Below are positions 8,647-15,964 of a stretch of DNA of 64,000 nt, piece after piece. The DNA is from Trebonia sp963771985 (GTDB lineage Bacteria; Actinomycetota; Actinomycetes; Streptosporangiales; Streptosporangiaceae). A model generated the notes under the pieces. The model had not been told where the DNA came from. It saw only the letters and a program-made list of their open reading frames with translations, and made no database searches. The DNA lies in assembly GCA_963771985.1 (NCBI GenBank), contig CAVYVO010000028.1:1-64000 (forward strand). The letters are read 5' to 3'. Both the position numbers and the translations under genes were made by a program. How positions within the stretch are numbered: the first letter of the stretch is position 1; every line of letters starts with the position of its first letter.

Positions 8647-8925
8647 GTGACGCACCCGTTCCACCCGCTATCCGGCCGGGATTTCGAGTTCGTCGTCTAC
8701 CGCCAGAACTGGGGCGAGGACCGGGTCCACCTGCACGACGAGGACGGGCAGCTGTTCTCGCTGCCTGCAGCGTGGACCGACGCGGTATCGGAGGACCCGT
8801 TCGTGGTGGTCGCGGCGGGCAGGGCGCCGTTCAGCACGGCTGGCCTGCTGGCACTGGCTGACCTGGTGGACCGGCTCCGCGGGCAGCAGGACGGCACCGG
8901 GGCCGTAAAGAAGATTATGCCGTGA
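8647..8925 (+). CDS. DUF5372 family protein
   Basis: 92 residues from the GTG at 8647 (VTHPFHPLSGRDFEFVVYRQ). The body (WGEDRVHLHDEDGQLFSLPA, then a Trp-Thr-Asp and FVVVAAGRAPF) is the compact beta fold of DUF5372, with a C-terminal helix (LLALADLVDRLRG). These proteins accompany HTH and recombinase genes in mobile elements; their biochemical role is unknown. In-frame codons extend upstream almost to the element end, so a slightly earlier start is possible. Confidence 0.7.
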   Translation: MTHPFHPLSGRDFEFVVYRQNWGEDRVHLHDEDGQLFSLPAAWTDAVSEDPFVVVAAGRAPFSTAGLLALADLVDRLRGQQDGTGAVKKIMP

Positions 8926-9099
8926 GTGTCAGTGAAATTATGCCGGTCTTCCTGGCGCTACTGATCGCCCTCCCGGCCGTTACCGAAGCAGGATGCCTTA
9001 TTTTCCTGCAAGATGTCGCGACACGCTGGCCACAGTGTGTGATTCAGCTGGCATGCTGCGGCAGAATCATCCTGACAGGCATCAAGGTCAGGAGGCAGC

Positions 9100-9952
9100 A
9101 TGACCAGGCAGCAGGGCGGTCAGGACCCCAAGGAGGCAGCGCTGGCGGCGGCGCGGTGCCTGAACCCGCACCCCGAGCAGGTGACCGACCCGGAGTTCCT
9201 GGCCAGCAACTTCTTCGACGCCCGGGACGCGGTCCAGGTCAAGTACGAAATGGTACGCAAGGTCAAGGCGGGCGGCGCCCCGGTCACCGAGGCCGCCGCG
9301 GCGTTCGGGTATTCCCGGCCCGCGTACTACGCCGCGGCCGCCGCGCTGGAGTCCTCAGGGCTGGAAGGGCTGGTGCCGGCCCGGCCGGGACCGCGCGGCG
9401 GGCACAAGCTGACGGAGGAGGTCCTGGCCTGGGCCGAGGAGCAGCTGGCCGCCAGCCCGGCGCTGCGCCCGGCGCAGCTGCCGGGCCTGATCGAGGACGC
9501 CTTCGGCGTGCGCGTGCACCCCCGCTCGGTCGAGAAAGCGCTGGCCCGCCGCCGGGAGCGCCACTCCAAAAGCCGCGGAACTGACCGCCCTCAAGACACC
9601 GAAGGAGGATGACCCGTCCCCGTCCCTGCTCCCATCACCTGGCCACGCGGCTGCTGAACCGGGCGCCCGCCCGGATGCCGGCCAGGACAGTGCCCCCGGC
9701 GGCGGGCTGGATGCCCGCTACGAGCAGCTCCGCCATGCCGCCCTGCACGCGCGCGGCGCGGCGTTCCCGCTCGGCCTGGGCGTGCTGGCCGCCAAGGGCG
9801 TCACCGCCTGGCAGCGCACCCTGGCCAGCCTCGTCCCGGCCGCCCCCGCGGCACCCGCCGGCAGGCCGGGCCCGCTGCCCGCCGGGCTGGCCGCTGAGCT
9901 CATCAGCGTCCTGGCCGCCGCCGTGCTCGCCGGGACGGCCCCGGACCCTTAA
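9100..9952 (+). pseudogene. HTH-domain protein of the serine-recombinase element, frameshifted
   Basis: A good ribosome site (CAGGAGGCAGC) precedes the ATG. Residues 1-155 read as a two-HTH transposase-associated protein: FFDARDAVQVKYEMVRKVKA, EAAAAFGYSRPAYYAAAAAL, then PGPRGGHKLTEEVLAWAEEQ. The frame stops at 9612. One base further, the +1 frame continues without stop from before the A-run at 9568-9571 to a TAA at 9950-9952. It encodes ELTALKTPKEDDPSPS... and LDARYEQLRHAALHARGAAF, the C-terminal part expected of these proteins. One extra base in CCAAAAGCC explains both. It may be a mutation, a sequencing error or recoding. The truncated 170-residue form retains both HTH regions. Confidence 0.75.
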
Positions 9953-9978
9953 CTACTGCCCCCGCAGAAGGAGACCCG

Positions 9979-12060
9979 ATGCTCCCCGATACCGCGGCCT
10001 CGAAAGTGACCGCCGCCCACCTGTCCAGGACGGCCCTTTTGTATGTCCGCCAGTCCAGCCTCAAGCAGGTCATCCACAACACCGAGTCCGCCATCCGCCA
10101 GTACGACCTGCGCGGCAAGGCGGTCAGCCTCGGCTGGGCCGCCGATCAGATCACCGTGATCGACATCGACCAGGGCCACTCCGGCGCGTCGGCTGCCGAC
10201 CGGGAAGGGTTCCAGCACCTGGTCGCCGAGGTGTCCCTCGGCCACGCCGGGATCGTGCTCGGCCTGGAATGCTCCCGGCTGGCCCGCAACTCCGCCGACT
10301 GGCATCAGCTACTCGAGCTATGCGGCGTGACCGGCACGCTGATCTGCGACGAAGACGGCCTCTACGATCCGAGGAACTTCAACGACCGCCTCCTGCTGGG
10401 CATGAAAGGCCAGCTCAGCGAAGCTGAGCTCCATTTCATCAAGGCCCGGCTGCGCGGCGGGCAGCTGTCCAAGGCCCGCCGCGGCGAGCTCATCACGCCA
10501 CTGCCAGTCGGGCTGGCCTACGACGCCGCCGGGCACGTCGTCCTCGACCCCGACGCCGCCGTCCGCGGCGCCGTCGCCCGCCTGTTCTCGACGTTCGAGG
10601 CCACCGGATCGGCCACTGCCGTCGTGAAGGCGTTCCGCGCCGCCGGGCTGACCTTCCCCTGGCGCCACCTCAAAGGCCCCCGTAAGGGCGAGACCGACTG
10701 GCAGCCACTGGGCCACCACACCGTCCTGCGCGTGCTGCACAACCCCCGCTACGCAGGCTGCTTCACCTACGGCCGGCACCGCTACCAGGCCCTTCCCGGC
10801 GGGCAGCAGGGCAGCAGCCACGCCCGCCGGCTGAAGCTGCCCCGCGAGGAATGGATCTCCTTCATCCCCGGCGCCCACCCCGGATACATCACCCTGGAGC
10901 AGTACGACGCCAACCTCGCCCGCCTGGCCGGCAACGCCACAGCCCACGGCCGCGACCGGACCGCCGGGCCGCCCCGCGAGGGCACCGCGCTGCTGCAGGG
11001 CATCATCATCTGCGGCCGCTGCGGCAACCGGATGACCATCCGCTACCACCACCGCCGCGACCAGCAGGTCCCCACCTACATGTGCCAGCGCGACGGCATC
11101 GAGAACGGCCGCCCGGCCTGCGCGGCCATCCCCGGCGGCGACCTCGACCACGCCATCGGCGGCCTGCTCATCACCACCCTCACCCCGCTCGCCGTCGAGG
11201 CCGCCCTCCAGGTCTCCGCCGAGCTCGAGCACCGGGCCGCCGAGGCCGACGCGCTGCGCGCCGCCCACGTCGAGCGCGCCCGCTACCACGCCGACCTGGC
11301 CCGCCGCCGCTACCTCGCCGTCGACCCCGCCAACCGGCTCGTCGCCGGCACCCTCGAAGCCGACTGGAACACCGCCCTGCGCGCGCTCAACGACGCGCAG
11401 GAAGCCTACGACAAGGCCCGCGAGCAGCACGCCGGGCAGCTCACCAGCGCCCAGCAGGCCCGCATCGCCCAGCTCGTCACCGACCTGCCCGGAATCTGGA
11501 ACGACCCCGCCACCCCCGCCCGCGAGCGCAAGCGCATCGCCCGGCTGCTGCTCACCGACGTCACCGCCACCCGCGACGGCGACACCATCACCGCGCACGT
11601 CCGCCTGGCCGGCGGACAGCACCGCACCCTCGCCATCCCGGCCCCCCTGCCCATCGGCGACCAGCGCCGGACCCCCGCCGAAGTCACCGCCGCCATCGAC
11701 GAACTGCTCGACCAGCACACCACCGGCGAGATCGCCGACATCCTCAACCAGCGCGGCATGGCCAGCGGCACCGGCGAGCCCTTCCACAGGCTCATCATCG
11801 ACCACATCATCCGCGCCTACCGCATCCCCACCCGCCGCCACCGCCTCCGCAGCCAGGGCCTGCTCACCCTCGCCGAGACCGCCGCCGCCCACCACGTCCA
11901 CCCGCACACCATCAAGGCCTGGCGACGAGCCGGAATTGTCAGTGCCCAGCGGTATAACGACAAAGGAGAACACCTCTACTACCCGCCCGACCCCGACAAC
12001 CCGCCCAACCGCCCCAAGATCGGCCGCCTGCCCAGGGCCCCTGAACAGCCCACACGCTAA
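9979..12060 (+). CDS. Large serine recombinase
   Basis: 693 residues, preceded by GAAGGAGACCCG. The resolvase domain opens with ALLYVRQSSLKQV, whose Ser is the nucleophile, followed by ECSRLARNSADWHQL. A recombinase domain follows (~170-330), then a zinc ribbon (IICGRCGNRMTIRYHH ... YMCQRDG, ACAAIPG), an Ala/Arg-rich coiled coil (~410-500), and a MerR-like wHTH at the end (LAETAAAHHVHPHTIKAW). Nothing is truncated. It should cut a central dinucleotide in TTG and integrate or excise the surrounding element. It reads against the interrupted tnsB. Confidence 0.93.
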   Translation: MLPDTAASKVTAAHLSRTALLYVRQSSLKQVIHNTESAIRQYDLRGKAVSLGWAADQITVIDIDQGHSGASAADREGFQHLVAEVSLGHAGIVLGLECSRLARNSADWHQLLELCGVTGTLICDEDGLYDPRNFNDRLLLGMKGQLSEAELHFIKARLRGGQLSKARRGELITPLPVGLAYDAAGHVVLDPDAAVRGAVARLFSTFEATGSATAVVKAFRAAGLTFPWRHLKGPRKGETDWQPLGHHTVLRVLHNPRYAGCFTYGRHRYQALPGGQQGSSHARRLKLPREEWISFIPGAHPGYITLEQYDANLARLAGNATAHGRDRTAGPPREGTALLQGIIICGRCGNRMTIRYHHRRDQQVPTYMCQRDGIENGRPACAAIPGGDLDHAIGGLLITTLTPLAVEAALQVSAELEHRAAEADALRAAHVERARYHADLARRRYLAVDPANRLVAGTLEADWNTALRALNDAQEAYDKAREQHAGQLTSAQQARIAQLVTDLPGIWNDPATPARERKRIARLLLTDVTATRDGDTITAHVRLAGGQHRTLAIPAPLPIGDQRRTPAEVTAAIDELLDQHTTGEIADILNQRGMASGTGEPFHRLIIDHIIRAYRIPTRRHRLRSQGLLTLAETAAAHHVHPHTIKAWRRAGIVSAQRYNDKGEHLYYPPDPDNPPNRPKIGRLPRAPEQPTR

Positions 12061-12105
12061 CTCCTCGCGAACTATCCCGAAGAGGTGCAGTATGCAGCCT
12101 GAGGT

Positions 12106-13313
12106 TTGTCGGTCGGGGTGCGCGGGTGGGCCGGCTGGAAGGTGATGCCCAGCATGCGGCACGACGACCGGAAGTTCTGCGAGATGAACACCTTCCCGTG
12201 GTCGCACACGATCGTCTCCGGCACGATGACCGGGCGGGCGGCAGCGTGCTGCAGTCGCTGGTCCAGCTTGAGAAGGCGCTTGTGGGGGAGCACTGACCGG
12301 GCCATGCTCAGGGCGTCCGTCCAGCCGGGCCTCATCGGCTCCGGTGTCACGGTTCGGGCCAGCAGCAGGGACGCGTCCACCGACTTCGTCGTCGGGCGCA
12401 GCACGGCCGCTGTTACCGTCCGGGTCGCCAGGTCGACCATGCCGGTCAGCTCAACCCGACCCGGCACCCCGTCATCGAGCAGGACCATGACATCCAGCGG
12501 TGTGGAGTCAATCTCCACGATCTCGCCCGGCCGCCCGGCCGTCACCTGCCCGAACGATCGATCGGGGCGGCTGGCCAGGGACTGTCGGGTCCGGGCCGAG
12601 CCGGTCGTGTGCTGACCAGCGGTGAGACGCTCGAACAGCCTGTAGAACGTCGCTCTGGCCGGCATGGGGACCTCGTTTGGCCCGTACTGGCTGGCCAGGA
12701 TCTCCCCGGTCCGCCACAGGTAGAAGCTGGCCGTGTGGGTCGATGAGGCGGCGTGCTCGGTGATCGCCTTCTGGAGCGCGTCTGCGACGCGCTCGTCGAT
12801 GCGGCCCCGGGCCGACATGGCACGGTCCGCCCGCCAGTCGACAAGCCCCGCGAGGCCCTGGGTCTCGTACCGCTGCCGCTTGCGCTTCACGGTTCGTGCG
12901 GTGACCTGCTCGTCCGCAGCGGCCAGTTCGGCAGCCTTGGCCTCCTCCCGCTGCGCCAGCGAGTAGACCGCCGGGTCGTACTGCGGACGTGGCTCACTCC
13001 CCGGCTCGGCGTCCGGATCGGCACCGGTGAGTACCTCCACGATGTGCCGTTCCCACCGCAGCGCATCCTCGGCGGCGTCCTTGCGAAGGCCGGCCAGCGC
13101 CGACCCGGACATTGGCGGCCTCTTCTGTCCTGAACCGCCGACGATCTCGAAGCCCTCGCTGGCCAGGAGGTGAGCGAGCTGCACGACGGTGGCCTGGCCG
13201 TCCTGCTCCGCGAGCCGTACGAGAGTGCCTGTCAGCCCGACCACTGTCTGGACGCCGCCGTCGAAGCGGACCCGGTCGCCTACCTTGAGAACCCCTGGCC
13301 TCTTCCTGGTCAC
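12106..13313 (-). pseudogene. tnsB: tnsB, 5' fragment (DNA-binding domains and first two catalytic Asp)
   Basis: The start is a GTG overlapping the tnsA stop (GTGA). An SH3-like N-terminal region (VLKVGDRVRFDGG), winged helices (~80-230, with VTARTVKRKRQRYETQGLAG) and the RNase H fold follow. IVEIDSTPLDVMVLLDDG carries the first Asp and IVCDHGKVFISQNF the second. At PTDKP the serine-recombinase element interrupts the gene; the catalytic Glu lies 3.5 kb away at 7688-8591. The remaining product can bind the transposon ends but cannot join strands. Confidence 0.92.
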
Positions 13314-14062
13314 CTGACTGCTCCTTCCTGGCTGGTCATGACCATGCTGCCGGGACCGAGAAGCCCTTCCTGGAACTCGGCGACCAGCTTGTGCTCCCAC
13401 ATCAGGTGGTAGAGCACGGGCAGGACAGCGACCGGGTCACCCGTGTCGCGTGCGCCGCTCATCAGCGGCTTCCCGTCCGTGAAGACCTCAAGCAGGGCCG
13501 CGGCGATGTCGTTGCAGCAGCAGCGCGAGTGCCGGTACCCAGCGAGCCACCGCACGTTGGCCGCGAGCGTGAGATCAGGCCCGCCCGTGCGCCGGAATGC
13601 CCAGCCGGTCTCACCGCAGGCGCGATCCGTGGCAGCGAACGCTTCGGCGTCCCGTGGTTCGATCCGGTCATCGGCGCGGACGTCGATCACGACGCCGGTG
13701 CCGTCGGCGAGCCTGGCGAAATAGTCCGGCGCGTGGCGACGTTCCTCGCCACCCTGGTGCCAGGTCAGCCAGAAGGGCTGAGATGAGAAGCCGACGACTT
13801 CGGGATCGAAGTCCAGCATCATCGCGACGTTGCGTTCAGCCCACGATTCGAAGCCGACGTGGGCGTCCATGGTCGCCGCGTAGTACAGCCCAGGAAAGCT
13901 CCTCTGTCCGCGGAACGACGGGAACGTCCTTACCGGCCTCACCTGCTCAAACGGGACACTCCACAGCTGGGCAAGCGGTCCCCGGCGGGTTCCACCGATA
14001 CTCTCGGCGAACTCTATCTCAAATGAGGTGATCTTATCGAACACAGATTCTGACAACGCCAT
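13310..14062 (-). CDS. tnsA: TnsA-like endonuclease subunit of the heteromeric transposase
   Basis: 250 residues from the ATG at 14062 (MALSESVFDKITSFEIEF); the frame extends upstream into the transposon end repeats, but those codons are unlikely to be used. The restriction-type fold is seen as HVGFESWAERNVAMMLDF (Glu), RRHAPDYFARL (Asp) and TGVVIDVRADDR, where Asp is conserved and the usual Lys is Arg or lies elsewhere. TnsA cuts the 5' ends so that the element leaves the donor completely. The gene is intact, is first in the operon and overlaps tnsB by four bases. No clear ribosome site is visible, so leaderless translation is possible. Confidence 0.85.
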   Translation of the reverse strand: MALSESVFDKITSFEIEFAESIGGTRRGPLAQLWSVPFEQVRPVRTFPSFRGQRSFPGLYYAATMDAHVGFESWAERNVAMMLDFDPEVVGFSSQPFWLTWHQGGEERRHAPDYFARLADGTGVVIDVRADDRIEPRDAEAFAATDRACGETGWAFRRTGGPDLTLAANVRWLAGYRHSRCCCNDIAAALLEVFTDGKPLMSGARDTGDPVAVLPVLYHLMWEHKLVAEFQEGLLGPGSMVMTSQEGAVR

Positions 14063-14116
14063 AGCACGGACGATACGGCGAGTCAGAAGGACCGCGCGGG
14101 CACGACACGCCGGACA

Positions 14117-14300
14117 GGCCAGATTCAGTGAGACATCCCGCTTCCTGGGACCAGATTCAACGAGACATTCCGTCGTCACAGACCAGATTCAATGAGACGC
14201 CAGCGGTCAGGATCCCGGCTCGTCTCATCGAAACTGGCCCCGCAGTACCGTTTGGAGCCAACTTCAGTGAGACTCGGACCAGATTCGCTGAGACAGGACA
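14117..14300. repeat. Right end repeats of the Tn7-like transposon (six TnsB-site-like motifs)
   Basis: Copies of GGACCAGATTCannGAGAC lie at 14117-14134, 14148-14166, 14181-14198, 14222-14239 (inverted, degenerate), 14256-14273 (degenerate) and 14277-14295. The element ends with AGGACA at 14300. More copies here than at the left end gives the asymmetric ends seen in Tn7-like elements. Confidence 0.88.
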
Positions 14301-14305
14301 CAACC
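14301..14305. repeat. Right target-site duplication (CAACC)
   Basis: Same five bases as 894-898. Joining the flanks gives the uninterrupted host element: the DUF2637 stop, then CAACC, then AAGTGCGCGGCCGC. Confidence 0.9.
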
Positions 14306-14436
14306 CAAGTGCGCGGCCGCTGCACGGCGGTTTGACAGACATCTGCCAAGTGCGCGCTGACGAGGCATGATGCCTTAGAAGCCGGGACTTCTCCGGGCAT
14401 TGTCCGCACCGCGGCCACCCGCGAGTGCTCCAGGCT

Positions 14437-15498
14437 CTACAGAGCGCCCGGCGCCCGGCGTGCGAGACCCACGGGCAGCGACCGCGCGTTCAGTCCGCGC
14501 TGGGCCACGAAGGTCTCGAAACTCGCCCGCTGTTCAGTTGTGGCACGCTGCGCCGCATGGAGCCGCCCCGCATCGGCCAGGGTGGGCCGCACCAGGTTGA
14601 TGGCCCCGGCCAGCTTCGGGTCGGGCTCCGCCTCGAGGCCATCGGCGCGGGCGACGCGCCGGTTGACCTCGTCCTGGGATGGCCCCAGCGCAGGCATCAC
14701 CCACAACGGGCCGTCCGCACCCAGTTGGCAGGAGCAGTAACTGCCGCCCCAGGGCTGGGCGGCCAGGCGAACGCCGGCGGCGAGCCTCGTGCTGTCCGGT
14801 TCCACCCTGACGGCGTCGCTGCCGAGCGCGGCACTGAACGCCCGGTGACCTTCTGCAATGACGGGAAACCCCTCAAGCGCCGACGACTCGTGGTTCTCGG
14901 TCCCGCCGCGTTCCACATAGAAGGCGTGCAAGTGGGCGCGCTGCACGTCCTGCCGCGGATTCTTGGCGATCGCCGCGCCGGCGCCGCTGCCGGCGAGGGT
15001 CCCGTCCGCGGCTTCCACGTCACGCAGGTAGTCGAGGTTGGGCGGGCTGTCATTGGCGCAAAACACGACGTGTCCGCCGTCCAGGCTGCGGTACCACGCG
15101 GCGACCAGGATCATCGCCGTATGACGGGCCGCCAGTTCGGAAGCCGTGGCCGACGACCATCCGTCGCGATGGCTGCGGGGCACCATGAGCGCATGGGGCC
15201 TGGCCACCCGGCGGGCCCCGTTAGCCAGCATGAAAGGGTTGCGATCGAGAACCAGATCTGCCAGCGGGGTACCGTCAGGCGCGGTAACCGTCCCCAGATA
15301 GGCGGGAAGACCGGGCACGTCGGCGAACACGTCCACCGGCCGGAACCGGCGTGAGAATTCCCCCGGCGGAACCACGCCCCGGATGCTGCCGGTCGCCAGG
15401 TCGACCAATGCCCAGCTCCCGGCCCTGGCGGTGCCACCCGGCAGCCGGTACCCCTTGGCCGTGAGGGCGCCATCGCTGTACGTCCACATCCTGCGCAT
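14437..15498 (-). CDS. Uncharacterised HIT/GalT-like protein of the integrative element
   Basis: About 353 residues from MRRMWTYSDG. The N-terminal half has beta-rich hairpins (TGSIRGVVPPGEF, VDVFADVPGLPAYLG) and ARPHALMVPRSHRDGW. The central part has GGHVVFCANDSPPNLDYL and VQRAHLHAFYVERGG. A His-phi-His-phi string after a beta strand, with the upstream PHALMVP strand, recalls the histidine triad of HIT and galactose-1-phosphate uridylyltransferase folds, which handle nucleotide phosphates. The full triad is not convincing, so the class is tentative. It is in the same orientation as the element genes at 15965-20812 and shares no obvious operon. Confidence 0.5.
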   Translation of the reverse strand: MRRMWTYSDGALTAKGYRLPGGTARAGSWALVDLATGSIRGVVPPGEFSRRFRPVDVFADVPGLPAYLGTVTAPDGTPLADLVLDRNPFMLANGARRVARPHALMVPRSHRDGWSSATASELAARHTAMILVAAWYRSLDGGHVVFCANDSPPNLDYLRDVEAADGTLAGSGAGAAIAKNPRQDVQRAHLHAFYVERGGTENHESSALEGFPVIAEGHRAFSAALGSDAVRVEPDSTRLAAGVRLAAQPWGGSYCSCQLGADGPLWVMPALGPSQDEVNRRVARADGLEAEPDPKLAGAINLVRPTLADAGRLHAAQRATTEQRASFETFVAQRGLNARSLPVGLARRAPGAL

Positions 15499-15715
15499 CT
15501 CGACCTGGGTAAACGGGGAGCGGCGGCGCTCTGGGTGATCGCCCACACCCCCATGTTCGGCCCTCCCGGCCGACAGCGGACGGACAAAGCCAGAAGCGAG
15601 CCAGTCCACCATGAAGGGGATATTCCCCGGAGCCGGCCGCCAGCACCGCATGCTGCACTATTACCGTGGCGCCGGAAAGAAGACCGGGGTACAGGCGCGA
15701 TCGCTGCCCGTATCG

Positions 15716-15913
15716 GCTGCAGCCGCAGCCAGCCAGCAGCGGGACGGCGGAGTTCCCGGAGCTGATGCCGCTGATGACGCGGCGGTAGCCGCCTACCGGC
15801 TCAGCGTGCAGGCCGGGAATCCGCTGTCGGAACGCGAGCTTGCCCGGATGTTCGGACGCACCTCCCGCCGCTGGGCACGCGCCAGGATCACCGAAGCACG
15901 GCGGTCACCGTAA
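15716..15913 (+). pseudogene. Second, diverged copy of the DUF2637 gene 3' end
   Basis: The stretch matches 690-888 closely, with the same frame and the same Asp-Asp-Ala-Ala-Val-Ala-Ala-Tyr start of the HTH-like segment, then AGNPLSERELARMFGRTSRR. Several third-position differences (HAGN to QAGN, ERKL to EREL, ISQARQPS to ITEARRSP) show it is not a fresh duplication. Upstream codons (from 15611) bear no resemblance to the membrane part of DUF2637, so this copy lacks the transmembrane domain. It could still encode a 100-residue HTH protein. Confidence 0.75.
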
Positions 15914-15964
15914 GTTATCTTTCCCCGCGGGGATTTCACCGGTCGAGTCAACTTGGGTTGCGTG

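Larger units (their letters stand above)
8595..12108 (+). mobile_element. Serine-recombinase element (DUF5372, HTH, recombinase) inserted in tnsB
   Basis: About 3.5 kb lies between two copies of TTG (8592-8594 and 12106-12108), the only sequence shared by both junctions, as expected for a serine recombinase with a 2-bp crossover. Outside the cores the tnsB frame is continuous. Inside are a DUF5372 gene, a frameshifted HTH gene and a large serine recombinase, all on the plus strand, opposite to tnsB. The gene set is one I associate with small self-mobile recombinase elements in actinomycetes; exact ends could be a base or two off. Confidence 0.85.
899..14300. mobile_element. Tn7/Tn5053-like transposon (TnsA-TnsB-TnsC-TniQ) carrying two nested elements
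   Basis: The termini are TGTCCCGTCTCACTGAATCT at the left and, read inward, TGTCCTGTCTCAGCGAATCT at the right. CAACC flanks both. The consensus GTCTCAnnGAATCTGGTCC recurs four times at the left end and six times at the right, as expected for TnsB binding sites. The genes run leftward as tnsA, tnsB, tnsC, tniQ with short overlaps. Removing the Tn554-like insertion (with one 6-bp core) and the serine-recombinase insertion leaves about 5.2 kb with no cargo. With tnsB and tnsC both interrupted, the element should be immobile in its present form unless the insertions excise precisely. Presence of a TnsA-type endonuclease predicts cut-and-paste transposition of the ancestor. Confidence 0.93.

Noticed and set aside
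10318..12207. Long minus-strand reading frame opposite the serine recombinase (over 600 codons)
   Set aside because: Gly/Val/Ala-rich without domain, a frame shadow of the recombinase codons in GC-rich DNA.
899..14300. CRISPR-associated transposon (CAST)
   Set aside because: TnsABC and TniQ are present but I see no cas gene and no repeat-spacer array inside the ends.
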